Source: Streptomyces sp. SID13726 (GTDB lineage: Bacteria > Actinomycetota > Actinomycetes > Streptomycetales > Streptomycetaceae). From it: 64,000 nt of DNA. The position numbers were made by a program, and so were the translations under genes. Location of the stretch: the NCBI RefSeq assembly GCF_010548375.1, contig NZ_JAAGLY010000010.1, positions 62,001 to 126,000 of the forward strand, given 5' to 3'. The first letter of the stretch is position 1; the number at the start of each line of letters is the position of its first letter. Positions 8,233 through 17,400 of this stretch are shown piece after piece. The notes under the pieces were generated by a model. That model had not been told where the DNA came from. It did no database searches and worked only from the letters and a program-made list of their open reading frames with translations.

Positions 8233-8880
8233 TCAGCCGTTGCCGTTGCCGTTGAATGAGCCCAGCCTGCCCATCACGTCGTAGACCTGCTGCTTGGTCG
8301 GTGGGGCGGTGGGCAGGGGGCCGTGGGCGGCCTCGGTGCGCAGGCCGTCGAGGAGGAACGCGACGCCGCGGCGCCAGGCGCCCGGGACGGCGTCGGAGGC
8401 GGCGCGGACCAGCAGGGCGTTGGCGGCGAGGGTGAACGTCAGGTCCTCGCCGGTGAAGTCGGGGCGCAGCGCGCCGGACTCCCGGGCCCGCTCCAGGATC
8501 CGGTGCGAGGCCTCCTGGGCGCGGCCGCACACGGTCATGAGGCGCTCGGTGCCCGGGAAGCGGCCGCTGACGACGTCCGCGAGCGCGGGGTCGGTGGCCT
8601 GGAGCTCGCAGAGCTTCTCGATGTAGTACGCGAACCCGTCCCAGGCGTCCTCGCGGGCCAGCGCCTGCTGGGCGACCTCGTCGAGGCGCTCGGCCGCCAG
8701 GTCGGTCACCACCTCGTCGATGAGCGCCTCACGGCTGCCGAAGAGGTTGTAGAGCGTGCCGTGGCTCACCCCGGCCCGCCGGGCGATCTCCTTCAGCGGC
8801 ACATGGAGCCCGCGCTCCTGGAAGAGCTCGGCGGCGGCAGCCCGCAGCTTCTCCGCGTTCCGTTGCGCGTCGGCCCGCAT
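8233..8880 (-). CDS. TetR-family transcriptional regulator
   Basis: 215 residues. N-terminal HTH (residues about 10-55: AEKLRAAAAELFQERG, VPLKEIARRAGVSHGTLYN) and a helical ligand domain with YxxIEKLCELQATDPALADVV, typical of TetR_C regulators of oxidoreductase operons. ATG at 8880 preceded by GGGAGGAG; an upstream in-frame start at 8967 would traverse the operator. Divergent from the short-chain dehydrogenase at 9020, with two TTGAC-N6-GTCAA sites between them, so autoregulation and repression of the dehydrogenase gene are likely. Ends in an odd Asn/Gly run (FNGNGNG). Confidence 0.9.
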   Translation of the reverse strand: MRADAQRNAEKLRAAAAELFQERGLHVPLKEIARRAGVSHGTLYNLFGSREALIDEVVTDLAAERLDEVAQQALAREDAWDGFAYYIEKLCELQATDPALADVVSGRFPGTERLMTVCGRAQEASHRILERARESGALRPDFTGEDLTFTLAANALLVRAASDAVPGAWRRGVAFLLDGLRTEAAHGPLPTAPPTKQQVYDVMGRLGSFNGNGNG

Positions 8881-8941
8881 CCGCTCGCTCCTCCCGTTCC
8901 TGACGTGGCGTTCCCCATGGTCCCATCCTCCCCGGCGACGC

Positions 8942-8963
8942 AACTTGACCCATGGGTCAAGTT
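8942..8963. promoter_or_regulatory. TetR operator 1 (22-bp perfect palindrome)
   Basis: Perfect 22-bp palindrome whose core is ACTTGACCCATGGGTCAAGT (8943-8962). Located between the divergent TetR and SDR genes and sharing TTGAC-N6-GTCAA with the second site at 8986-9001. Confidence 0.8.
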
Positions 8964-8985
8964 CCATGTTACGGTCGTCCGTAAG

Positions 8986-9001
8986 TTGACCCTGCTGTCA
9001 A
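8986..9001. promoter_or_regulatory. TetR operator 2
   Basis: TTGAC-CCTGCT-GTCAA, same half-sites and same 6-bp spacing as operator 1, centres 41 bp apart (about four helical turns). It ends 18 bp before the dehydrogenase start, so binding would block its transcription. Confidence 0.72.
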
Positions 9002-9019
9002 GATAACTGGAGCGCAGCC

Positions 9020-9742
9020 ATGTCCAAAGTCATCGCCGTCTTCGGAGCCGGTACCGGTCTCGGCCTGTCCGTCGCCCGCCGCTTCGCCCGCGAGGGTTTC
9101 CGGGTCGCCCTGGTGGCGCGCCGCAAGGAGCGTCTGGACGGGCTCGTCGAGCAGCTCACCGCCGAGGGCGTGGAGGCGGCCGGCTTCACCGCCGACCTGT
9201 CCCGGCCCGCCGAGATGCCGGCCCTGGTCGCGGCCGTCCGCGAGCGCTTCGGCCGTATCGACGTGATCGAGTACGGCCCGATCGGCAACGACCAGACCTT
9301 CACCCCGGCCGTCGAGGTGGACGCCACCGTCCTGGAGAAGGGCATCCCGCTGTTCCTGCTCACACCGGTGGAGGTCGTCCGCGCCGTACTGCCGGAGTGG
9401 ACCGAGCGCGGCGACGGCGCCTTCCTGCTGACCACGGGCGCCTCGGCCGCCCACCCCATGCCCCGGCTCAGCGGAGTCGGCCCGGTCATGGCGGCAGCCC
9501 GCAACTACCTGTACTCCCTCAACGCCGAACTCGCCGACGCCGGCATCTACGCCGGCAGCCTCTCCATCGCCGCGATGATCTCCCGCAGCGAGATGGCGGA
9601 CCTGGCCGAGCAGGTCACCGACCCCGAGCTGGCCGCGGCGTTCCCGGTCGTCGACCCCGACGATCTCGCCCAGCTCTACTGGGAGATGTACACAGAGCGG
9701 GACCGCGTCGAGCTGGTCCACCCCGGCGTGCCGGCCCTGTAG
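9020..9742 (+). CDS. Atypical short-chain dehydrogenase/reductase (SDR)
   Basis: 240 residues with an NAD(P)-binding Rossmann fold (FGAGTGLGLSVARRFAREG; RRKER after beta-2 suggests NADPH). The expected NNAG block reads EYGPIGN, and the catalytic Tyr-x3-Lys is absent: in the segment LSGVGPVMAAARNYLYSLNAEL the aligned positions are Val and Met. A Ser/Thr-rich TTGASAAHP strand remains. The protein may bind cofactor without classical SDR catalysis, or use an alternative residue. ATG at 9020 follows CTGGAGCGCAGCC. Divergent from, and probably repressed by, the TetR gene. Confidence 0.85.
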   Translation: MSKVIAVFGAGTGLGLSVARRFAREGFRVALVARRKERLDGLVEQLTAEGVEAAGFTADLSRPAEMPALVAAVRERFGRIDVIEYGPIGNDQTFTPAVEVDATVLEKGIPLFLLTPVEVVRAVLPEWTERGDGAFLLTTGASAAHPMPRLSGVGPVMAAARNYLYSLNAELADAGIYAGSLSIAAMISRSEMADLAEQVTDPELAAAFPVVDPDDLAQLYWEMYTERDRVELVHPGVPAL

Positions 9743-9785
9743 GGCACGCTCCGGCGGGGTCGTACCCCTGAAAGAGCGGGGGTGC

Positions 9786-10376
9786 TCAGCGCACCGTCAC
9801 CCGTTGCAGCAACCCCCAAGTGAACTCCGCCACCACCTCCCGCCCCGCCCCCGTCCCGTCCGGTGCCGTGAACGTCAGGCCCCAGCGGGTCGGGGCCGTG
9901 CCCTCCAGGGGGCGGGCCGGGGGGAAGGCCCGGGCCGCTTCGTCCACCGTGCAGGACCACGGGGTGAGGTCTTCCAGGGTGCGTAGTTCGGGGCCCTCGG
10001 CGTCCGGGGACCGGACCAGCCATTCGTTCCACACCGTCGAGCCGTTCGGGGCGAGCAGGGCCTCGAAGCGGAGGGTGGGCCAGAGGGGGACCGGCCACAG
10101 CCAGGCCTCGCACTCCAGGTCGCCGATCTTGCGGGTGAGGACCGTCTCGGGGGCCCCGAGGATGGAGCGGTAGCGGGATGCGGCGGCCCGGGCTCGCGGG
10201 GACCGCACCATCGCCTGCCACCGCTTGTTGGCCTCGCGCATGTCCGCGATCGAGGCACCCAGGGTCTGCCGGGCGTCCGCCACCAGGTCGGGGTTGTGGT
10301 CGGCCATGCGGCGCAGCAGGACCAGCTGGAAGTCGTGGACGGTGAAGGGGCTAGCCGGGGGCTTTCCGGAGGACAT
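9786..10376 (-). CDS. Conserved protein of unknown function
   Basis: About 196 residues (MSSGKPPASPFTVHDFQ...). No family recognised; no signal peptide or membrane segment. The N-terminal half is helical and basic (HDFQLVLLRRMADHNPDLVADARQTLG), the C-terminal half is rich in Trp and beta-type sequence (CEAWLWPVPLWPTLRFEAL). Start uncertain: ATG at 10376 or 10385 (MGSMSSG...), both overlapping the end of the FkbM gene by 26-35 bp, so translation is probably coupled. Last gene of the surface-glycan operon that runs from about 20.5 kb. Confidence 0.7.
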   Translation of the reverse strand: MSSGKPPASPFTVHDFQLVLLRRMADHNPDLVADARQTLGASIADMREANKRWQAMVRSPRARAAASRYRSILGAPETVLTRKIGDLECEAWLWPVPLWPTLRFEALLAPNGSTVWNEWLVRSPDAEGPELRTLEDLTPWSCTVDEAARAFPPARPLEGTAPTRWGLTFTAPDGTGAGREVVAEFTWGLLQRVTVR

Positions 10377-11184
10377 GCTCCCCATCGTCCCCCACCGCAC
10401 TGACACCGGGACTGCGCCCGTCGGGCAGGAAGAGCACCGAGTTGATGTACCGGGGACGGCGCAGGAAGGGCAGCACCCGGCGCAACAGCCCCTGCGTGAC
10501 GACGTACGACGCCCTCTCCTGATGCGCCTCCAACGGGAACGCGGCGAGCGGGACCCAGGTCGTGCGGGGCAGCACCCAGCCCTCGTAGCCGAGGAGGGAG
10601 AGATAGGTGACGACCGGGCCGATCGGCTGGATCCGGGACTCCAGTTCGACGAAGAGCGCCGGCCGGTCACGGGCCAGGATGCCGGTCGCCCCGCGCAGCA
10701 CGGCCAGCTCGCTGCCGTCCACGTCGATCTTGATGAACCCGACGTCCTTCAGGGCGAGTTCGTCCAGCGTGACACAGCGCACGTCCAGCGCCCGGCCGTG
10801 GATGTCCCGCCGGACCAGCGAGGACACCCCGCGGTCGCCCTCGTCGCCGGGCGGCAGCCACAGCCGGGCGATGCCGGGGCGGTCCGCGGCGGCGGCCTGC
10901 ACGACCCGGACGTTCGCCGGGGCCGCCGAGGTCAGCAGCCGCGCCAGATGGGGCACCGGCTCGACGGTCACCACCCGCCGCGCCCGCCCGGCCAGCCGCC
11001 GCGTCCACGGCCCGTACCAGCCGCCCACGTCCACCGCCGTCCCGCAGTCCGGCGGACACAGGTCGGCCAGCCGCGCCAACTCCGGTTCGAAGCGCGGATA
11101 CACGGCCCGCGCCGCCGCCGCGACGAGACGGGTGGGCAGATAGGGGGCCACTCTCGCCGCCCAGGTGCGCGCGGGTCCGGTCAT
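10351..11184 (-). CDS. FkbM-family methyltransferase
   Basis: 277-residue SAM-dependent O-methyltransferase. SAM motif I AVDVGGWYGPWTRRL (about residues 49-63), acidic VEPVPHLARLL after it, and the FkbM hallmark FIKIDVDGSELAVLRGA (about 150-166). FkbM enzymes methylate hydroxyls of polyketides and glycans; the operon context suggests a sugar or lipid-linked glycan hydroxyl. ATG at 11184 overlaps the stop of the Trm112-like gene (ATGA), and its own end overlaps the next gene, showing translational coupling. Confidence 0.87.
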   Translation of the reverse strand: MTGPARTWAARVAPYLPTRLVAAAARAVYPRFEPELARLADLCPPDCGTAVDVGGWYGPWTRRLAGRARRVVTVEPVPHLARLLTSAAPANVRVVQAAAADRPGIARLWLPPGDEGDRGVSSLVRRDIHGRALDVRCVTLDELALKDVGFIKIDVDGSELAVLRGATGILARDRPALFVELESRIQPIGPVVTYLSLLGYEGWVLPRTTWVPLAAFPLEAHQERASYVVTQGLLRRVLPFLRRPRYINSVLFLPDGRSPGVSAVGDDGEHVLRKAPG

Positions 11185-11420
11185 GGAGTCGCCCCGGGAG
11201 TGCGGGGAGAACCCCCGGCGCAGCGCTTCAGCAGATCCTCGTGCTCGTCGTCCGTCACCTGCTCACCGGAGGCCGGCAGCAGCTGCGGAATGCCGTCGAC
11301 GATCGGGTAACGGCGGCGCAGCCGCGGGTTGTAGAGGGCCTCGTCCGGCGGTACGAGGTGCAGGGGGCCCTTGTCGAGCGGACATGCCAGGATCCGCAGC
11401 AGCGGGTCGTCGGGGTTCAT
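11181..11420 (-). CDS. Trm112-family small protein
   Basis: 79 residues: LLRILACPLDKGPLHL, then YPIVDGIPQLLP, the Trm112/UPF0434 pattern. In other organisms Trm112 activates methyltransferases; here it sits directly before an FkbM methyltransferase and in an operon with two further methyltransferases, so a methyltransferase-partner role is plausible (inference). Only the first cysteine of the zinc site is retained. Start and stop overlap both neighbours by ATGA. Confidence 0.82.
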   Translation of the reverse strand: MNPDDPLLRILACPLDKGPLHLVPPDEALYNPRLRRRYPIVDGIPQLLPASGEQVTDDEHEDLLKRCAGGSPRTPGATP

Positions 11421-12334
11421 GGGGGTGTCAACTCCTTGGCACCGAGGGAGGGTTGAGGCGCCGGATCATGCTTGGGCATGCTCAGCAGTACGGCGACGGC
11501 GAGCACCGTGCCCGCGAGGCGCAGCGCGAGCCGCAGCGGGTCGTGGGGCAGGGACTCGCCGAACGAGAGCGTGCCGAGCACCGCCGTGTAAAGACAGGTC
11601 ACCGTCGTGCACACCGGCACGATCAGCGAGGCCCGGCAGCGTTGCAGCGCCGCCTGCGACATCACCAGGCCGAACGCCCCGGTGAACAACAGGAGATACG
11701 GATACGGCGACCCCAGCAGCTCAACCACCGCACTGCCCAGGCCACTTGAGGTCAGGTAGCTCGAAACACCCTTGATCGCCAGCGAGCTGACCCCGTACAG
11801 CAGACCCACCGCCACGCCGTACTCGACGCCGGTCGTCGGCATGCGGTGCCGGTGCCGGGTGCGCCGCTCGGCGGACCCGTACAGCCACACGCCCGCCACC
11901 AGCGACGGCACGCACACCAGCAGGATCAGCGGATACGGGGCGTCCCGGCTGACCCGGTCCGAACCCTCCTTCAGCGACAGCACCACCATCAGCAGCGCGG
12001 CGAGGATCGCGCCCAGCGCGTACCGCTCCCGCCCGGTCGTCTCCTCGCCCAGCAGCCGCGCCGACAGCAGCACGAGCAGCACCAGACCGGAGACGAAGAT
12101 GCCCTGCGCGGCCGCGATCGGCAGCGTCCGGTACACCGCGAGCTGCGCCCCGAACCCGGCCGCCAGCGAGAGCGAACCCCCGATCCAGAGCGGGCTGCGC
12201 AGCACCAGCCCCAGCAGCTTCAGGGGTTGACGGATCGTCACCTCCGGCAGGGAGCTCAACGCCCGTTTCTCCAGCACGAATCCGAGGCTGTACAGGGTGT
12301 TCGCCAACAGGGCCGCCGCCACTCCCCACCACAT
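11417..12334 (-). CDS. Multi-TM transporter-like membrane protein (DMT/EamA type)
   Basis: 305 residues with about nine to ten hydrophobic helices in the two-repeat layout of drug/metabolite transporters (WWGVAAALLANTLYSLGFVL at the N-terminus, glutamate-rich ALSSLPE loop, GLVMSQAALQRCRASLIVP near the seventh helix, VLGTLSFGESLPHDP near the end). Could translocate a lipid-linked sugar or other precursor for the surrounding glycan genes; that is inference. Follows the methyltransferase gene after 12 bp and overlaps the next gene by 4 bp. Confidence 0.8.
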   Translation of the reverse strand: MWWGVAAALLANTLYSLGFVLEKRALSSLPEVTIRQPLKLLGLVLRSPLWIGGSLSLAAGFGAQLAVYRTLPIAAAQGIFVSGLVLLVLLSARLLGEETTGRERYALGAILAALLMVVLSLKEGSDRVSRDAPYPLILLVCVPSLVAGVWLYGSAERRTRHRHRMPTTGVEYGVAVGLLYGVSSLAIKGVSSYLTSSGLGSAVVELLGSPYPYLLLFTGAFGLVMSQAALQRCRASLIVPVCTTVTCLYTAVLGTLSFGESLPHDPLRLALRLAGTVLAVAVLLSMPKHDPAPQPSLGAKELTPP

Positions 12335-12346
12335 GGTCCACGCCCC

Positions 12347-13084
12347 CTAGGTCTTCCGCGCGTGCAGCAGCAGGATCGACGCGAGCGACGGTCTGGCACA
12401 CGCCATCCGGTCCAACGCGCGCAGCGGACGCGGCACGCCGTGGAAGGGCGCCCCCTCCAGCCGTACGACCTCGAAGCCGGCCGCCGCGACGAACTCCCGC
12501 AGCGCACGCGCCGTGTACAGCCGCAGATGCCCTACGACCTCCCGCCCCGGCCGCCCGTGGACCGCCCGCAGACTCACCTCCGAGAACACCGGCTGGACCC
12601 CGGCCAGCAGCAGCCCGCGGTTGTACCAGGCGGCCAGGTTCGGCGTGGACAGCATGAGATGACCTCCGGGACGCAGGACGCGGCGGATCTCGTCCAGCGC
12701 CGCATCCGGGTCGACGAGATGCTCGACGACCTCGCTGAACAGCACGGCGTCGACGGAGGCGGCCGCGAACGGCAGCCCGGGGCCGGTGAGTTCACCGCGC
12801 ACGGTGTACGACAGCCTGGTGCGGGCCCGTCTGAGGGCGTCCTGGGACCAGTCGACGCCGACGATCCGGTGACCGGCCAGCAGCGGGGCGGCGGTGGCGG
12901 CCGCGCTGCCGTCGCCGCAGCCGATGTCGAGAACGGTGCACGGGGTGTTCCCGGGGGCGCCGAGCGCTCCGGCCAGCATGCGGGCCTGGCGCAGGGAGCG
13001 GGGCGTGCCGGAGGCCACGGGGACCTCGGGGTTCTCGTAGAAGTCTCTGAGGCCGCCGCGGCGCGGGGGCGCGGTCGTGTTCAC
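12347..13084 (-). CDS. Class I SAM-dependent methyltransferase
   Basis: 245 residues. Motif I TVLDIGCGDGSAAATAAPLL, GVDWSQDALRRAR, motif IV DAVLFSEVVEHLVDPDAAL, and RRVLRPGGHLMLSTPN: a Methyltransf_11-type enzyme. GTG at 13084 overlaps the stop of the condensation-domain gene (GTGA) and has GGAGG nine bases upstream. The in-frame reading continues upstream inside the neighbour but has no homology-like content. Substrate unknown; probably a sugar or fatty acyl-linked intermediate in the surface-glycan operon. Confidence 0.88.
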   Translation of the reverse strand: MNTTAPPRRGGLRDFYENPEVPVASGTPRSLRQARMLAGALGAPGNTPCTVLDIGCGDGSAAATAAPLLAGHRIVGVDWSQDALRRARTRLSYTVRGELTGPGLPFAAASVDAVLFSEVVEHLVDPDAALDEIRRVLRPGGHLMLSTPNLAAWYNRGLLLAGVQPVFSEVSLRAVHGRPGREVVGHLRLYTARALREFVAAAGFEVVRLEGAPFHGVPRPLRALDRMACARPSLASILLLHARKT

Positions 13085-14451
13085 GGGGCCACCTCCGTGG
13101 TGTGCAGATAGTGCTCGAACAGGTCCCTGAGATGGGCGCCGTCGCCATGGCTGAGCAGGGCCCGTGACCAGCGCAGCGCCAGGTGCAGCCGGCCCGCGGT
13201 CGAGGCGGTCGTGACCGTGAGGCCGCGGGGCATCCTGGCGGGCGCCGAGAACCACACGGCGTGCGCGCGGCCGGCCTCCTCGCCGAAGTCCAGGGGGTAC
13301 GGGACGCGGCCGATGTTGCTGAGCAGGGTGGTGGAGGTCCAGGGGGCGGCGGCCCTGCGGAGACCTCGGGTGAGGGCCGCGCGCCAGGCGACCGGGGTGA
13401 CCGGGGCGGTGAGGAGGCTCGCGCCGTGGCCGAGTTGGGGGCGGGGGAGGGACTTCAGGGCTCGCGTGCGTTGTGCCGTGCGGCGCAGGAGCGGGGGCAT
13501 GTCGTCCTCGCTGGTGATCAACTCGGCTGGTGTGAAGGGGACTTCCACCAGGCGGGTGCCGTTTCCTATCGGCATCGTGGTGTCCCTGGGGCGGTCGTCC
13601 ACGGGCATGGTGATGCGGAGGGGGCGGGGGGTCTCTCCGTGTTCCCTGTTCCAGTGGGCGATGGTCAGGGCTGTGGTGACCATGAGTTGGTCGTTGACCG
13701 TGTAGGGGGAGCCCTTGGGGCGGTGGGGGAGGGGGAGTTCGGTGACGAGGAGGCCGTTGCCGGGGGAATTCTCCGGGGTGCCGGGCGCTACGCGGGCTGG
13801 GCGGGTCCAGTTGGAGGGGGTGTCCTCTGAGAGTGGCGGTGGTTCTGGGGTGCGGGTGGGTGCGGGCGCGGGGGAGTTGTCCCTGCCGCCGTAGATTTCG
13901 GCTGCTGTGGCGAGTATGCGTAGGCAGGCTGGGCCGTCCAGGGCTGTGTGGTTGATCGTCAGGAACAGGACGGTCGCATGTCGGGTGCGGGCCGGTGGGG
14001 GCTTGTCGCGCAGTTCCCCGCGCCCCTTAAGAGCAGGTGGGTTCAGGCCGACCAGGTCTGTTGCCTCGCTGCCCTCTGCCTTGCCCGCTCCCTCCACCAC
14101 CTCCAGGCGGATCGGTGGGGACAGCGACAGGGAAGGTGCCTCCGTCAGGGCTCGGGTCCGGGCGGCCCGTAGAGCGTTGCGGCCCGGCTCGGGGAAGCTC
14201 ACCACCTCCACGTCCGGCTCCGCCGTCAGCTCCCACTCGTAGCGGCGGCGGTACCAGCCGCCCCCGGCCTCCCGCATCAGGATCCGTGGATGGCGGTGCA
14301 GGGCCTCCAGGAACGCCTTCCGGAGTCGGGCCTGGTCCAGCCGTCCCGGCAGATGCACCTCGATGTGGACCGTTTCCGGCTCCTCCTCCTGGAGGCAGTG
14401 GCGGGAGACCTCGTCCACGACCGGGAACGGGATGCGTTCGGGAACCGTCAT
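13081..14451 (-). CDS. Condensation-domain/acyltransferase-like protein
   Basis: 456 residues resembling the NRPS condensation/PapA-type acyltransferase superfamily. The active-site motif is NHTALDGPACLRIL (HxxxDG, His near residue 164). N-terminus TVPERIPFPVVDEVSRHCLQ, C-terminal LLSNIGRVPYPLDFG and FSAPARMPRGLTVTT match the superfamily's DFGWG-region layout. Such enzymes transfer acyl groups to hydroxyl or amino acceptors; acylation of a glycan or glycolipid is suggested by context. Residues about 140-160 (VGLNPPALKGRGELRDKPPP) are encoded by a chromosomal GC-rich repeat and look like an in-frame insertion just before the HxxxDG strand. ATG at 14451 overlaps the AftD-like stop (ATGA). Confidence 0.82.
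   Translation of the reverse strand: MTVPERIPFPVVDEVSRHCLQEEEPETVHIEVHLPGRLDQARLRKAFLEALHRHPRILMREAGGGWYRRRYEWELTAEPDVEVVSFPEPGRNALRAARTRALTEAPSLSLSPPIRLEVVEGAGKAEGSEATDLVGLNPPALKGRGELRDKPPPARTRHATVLFLTINHTALDGPACLRILATAAEIYGGRDNSPAPAPTRTPEPPPLSEDTPSNWTRPARVAPGTPENSPGNGLLVTELPLPHRPKGSPYTVNDQLMVTTALTIAHWNREHGETPRPLRITMPVDDRPRDTTMPIGNGTRLVEVPFTPAELITSEDDMPPLLRRTAQRTRALKSLPRPQLGHGASLLTAPVTPVAWRAALTRGLRRAAAPWTSTTLLSNIGRVPYPLDFGEEAGRAHAVWFSAPARMPRGLTVTTASTAGRLHLALRWSRALLSHGDGAHLRDLFEHYLHTTEVAP
13989..14037. repeat. GC-rich intergenic-type repeat inside a coding region
   Basis: On the minus strand reads GGGGCGCGGGGAACTGCGCG followed by ACAAGCCCCCAC, the form commonly found between Streptomyces genes. 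Here it lies within the condensation-domain gene and is translated in frame as roughly LKGRGELRDKPPPA. Confidence 0.65.
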
Positions 14452-17400
14452 GAGGGTTCGCCCCTCCGCTCCGGCAGGCTCACCAATGCCGCGAACAGCC
14501 CGATCAGCGCCAGCAGTTGGGCCGCGTGGCCGAAGGCGCCCTCCGACATCCCGACCGGTTCGCCCGCTCCCGTCGCCGCCGCGATTCCCGCTCCGGCCAG
14601 TGCCACGAGGGCGATCGGCACCAGCCAGGTGTGGCGGCGGTGGGCGAGCAGGGCCAATGCCGGGACCAGCAAGGCGAACCAGCCCGCGATCACTACGGCC
14701 ACCAGCGTGAGTGCCACCGCTCCGAGCCACAGTCCCGGTTCCGGCGGTACCCGCTGTGGCTCGTCGGGGTTCGGGGAGCGCCTGCGCCACAGGACCAGGC
14801 CCACCAGGACCGCCAGTGCCGCTCCGCTGCCGATCAGTGCGCCGTCGTACGTCGTCGCCGGTCCGTACGACAGCTTCACGGTGCCGCCCGCTCCGGCGGG
14901 GACGCGCCAGCCCTGCTGCCAGCCGTCGAGGCGTACCGGGGACAGGGACTTGCCGTCGAGGGTGGCCCGCCAGCCGTCGTTGTAGTTCTCGTAGGTCGTG
15001 AGGTAGGAGGCCGCTCCCGAGCCCACGGTCACCGCGCGCTTGTCGCCCAGCCAGTCCTGGACGCGCAACTCGCGGTCGAGCGCGGTGGGTTCGGCGACCG
15101 TGCCCCGGGTCAGGGTGAGGTCGGTCAGCGCGAGCGGGCCGGCGTCGCCGCCCTCGACGACGTGCTCGCCGGAGGCGAGGGACAACTCTGGGTCGGGGGA
15201 GCCGCCCTGACAGAGTGTCACCTTCAGTTCCCGGCGGTCGGTCAGGTCGCGGATCTGGCCGGAGACGTTCGTCGGGTACAGCTTGCCGTCGACCGCGACC
15301 GTCGGGCCCTTCCCGCACGGCAGCGTGAACCTGCGGCTCTCCTTGGGCTGCGGGGTCCGGTACTGGTCGAGGGCCGGGATGTACGCCTCGGTGAGGCCCA
15401 CCGGGAGTTGGAGGTCCTCGTCGGCGACCGGGTTGTGCAGGGTCAGCGGGGCCGTCCTGGTGATCGTGATGTCGAGGCGGTCGGTGGTGATCGCGGGGAA
15501 GCGCACCGCGCCGTTCTCGTCGACCCCGGCGATCGTGGCGCCGTCGGGCGAGCTGATGTCGACCTCGGTGGGGCGGGTGGAGAGGCCGCCGGCGGGCGCC
15601 AACACCACTTCCCCGACGGGCTGTTTGCCGTTCCAGCGCAGATGGATGGTCGGGCGGTCGCCCGCGATCCACGCCGTGGTGAGGTCGCCGTCGGTGAGGT
15701 TGCGGGCGGACAGGCCGGTGCCGAGGGCCGCGGTGGAGTCGGCGGTCGCCGTGATGCGGTTGCGCTGGTCGGGGGCGACCTCGTACAGCAGCTTGTCCAG
15801 TTCCTCGCCGGTCACCGGCACCGCGCTCGCCTGCACCGAGTACGTCCCCGCGCTCGCCGTGTCGAAGCGGCGGTGCAGGCCCGCCTCGGTGCCGGTCGGG
15901 GAGATCCCGGCCGGGTCGGGCACCCGGTGCAGGGAGACGATCCCGGCGGGCGCGTCCGAGGCGTCCGCGTCGGTCGGCAGCCGCAGCAGCCGGGTCACCT
16001 GGACGTGCGGCAGGCTGATCTCGGAGAACCCGGCCCCGGCGAGCCCGGTCCGCCTGGCCACCGACTCGGTGATCGTCAGCTTCATCCAACCCGTCGCGCC
16101 GGGCGGCGACTTGACGCTCTGCGTCGATCCGTCGGCCCGCAGGAAACTGGTCCGCGACCCGCGCTCCGTCTCCACCCGCACCTCGGTCGCCGCCGACCGC
16201 ACGCTCTCCTGCGGCAACGGCGTCACCTTGAACGACGAGGGCATGTCGTACGCGGGATCCGAGAACCCGATCCGCAGCCACTGGCCGTCCGGCGAGCCCG
16301 CCACGCCTTCGGCCCACGCGGTGTCCGGGTTCCCGTCGAAGGCGTTCACCGGGTCGAACTGCGGGAGATGGAACAGCCAGCTCCCGTAGGACGACGCCGT
16401 CACCGTGCGGGCGCCGCGCAGTTCGGCGACCGTCTGGTGGTCGAGGCCCTTGGCCGGCAGGATCTGGTGCGGTTTCTCACCGGCGTCCTGGGCGGCCCCG
16501 GAGGCGTTGCGCTCGTCGGCGGTGTACGTGTACGAGGTGTTCGCGTTGACGAGCCCGAACCGGGTGTCCGCGCGCCGCAGTCCGTCGCCGACGATCTGGA
16601 GCGGCGGGGTGCCGAGCCCGGGATGGTTGTCGCCGGTCAACACCGTGGCCCGGCCCCGCAGTTCGGTCGCCAGCGGCAGCAGGGACTCGGGCCCGCCGGA
16701 CACCTGGGCGGTGTCGGCGACCGGCATCAGACCGGCCTGTCCGGGCCGGGGCACGTCCTCGTCGGCGGGCCGGAAGATCTCCACTGCCCGCTGCCTCGGG
16801 TACAGGCCCTCGATCTGGAGCGGGGTGTCGTGCGCGATCCTCCCGACCGTCATGACCGGCCCGAGCCCGGTGACCCGCTCGTAACCGGACTGCTCCAGGG
16901 CCCGCTTGACGACCGAGGACGACACCGTGCCGATCTGGTCCGGGTCGAGGTCGTTGCGGACGACGACGTAGTAGACCCCGGCCCGGCTCAAGTAGTCGGC
17001 CAGGCCCGGGATTTCACCGCCGGTCATCAGCGCCTGCTCGACCGCGTCCGTGGCCCGCCGGTTGCCCGGGGTGCCGAAGGGGACGTAGTCCCGTTGCGCC
17101 CAGCGGGACTCGGCGAGCACGTCGAGCGGCTGGTCGATGGGGGAGCCCCAGGTGTAGATGCCGTGCGCGGTCGCGGGGACCACGAGGGCGCGTGAGTCGG
17201 GGGAGTACTTCTCCAGCCAGTCGGCCGTGGTGTGCCAGTACTTGGGCAGCTCCTGGAAGGAACCGGGGCTGAGGATCGAGCCGTTGAGGTACGGCCACAT
17301 CAGCCCCGGCAGCACGAGGACCGCCGCGACCAGCGGGGCGTACCGGCGTCCTCTGATCTCCCGTGCCCCGCGCGGCTCGGCGGCCACGCCCACCAGATGG

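Noticed and set aside
13081..16317. Very long minus-strand open frame running into the AftD-like gene
   Set aside because: Only the part from 14451 downwards is coding; the rest is an out-of-frame reading of the AftD-like gene kept open by high GC.
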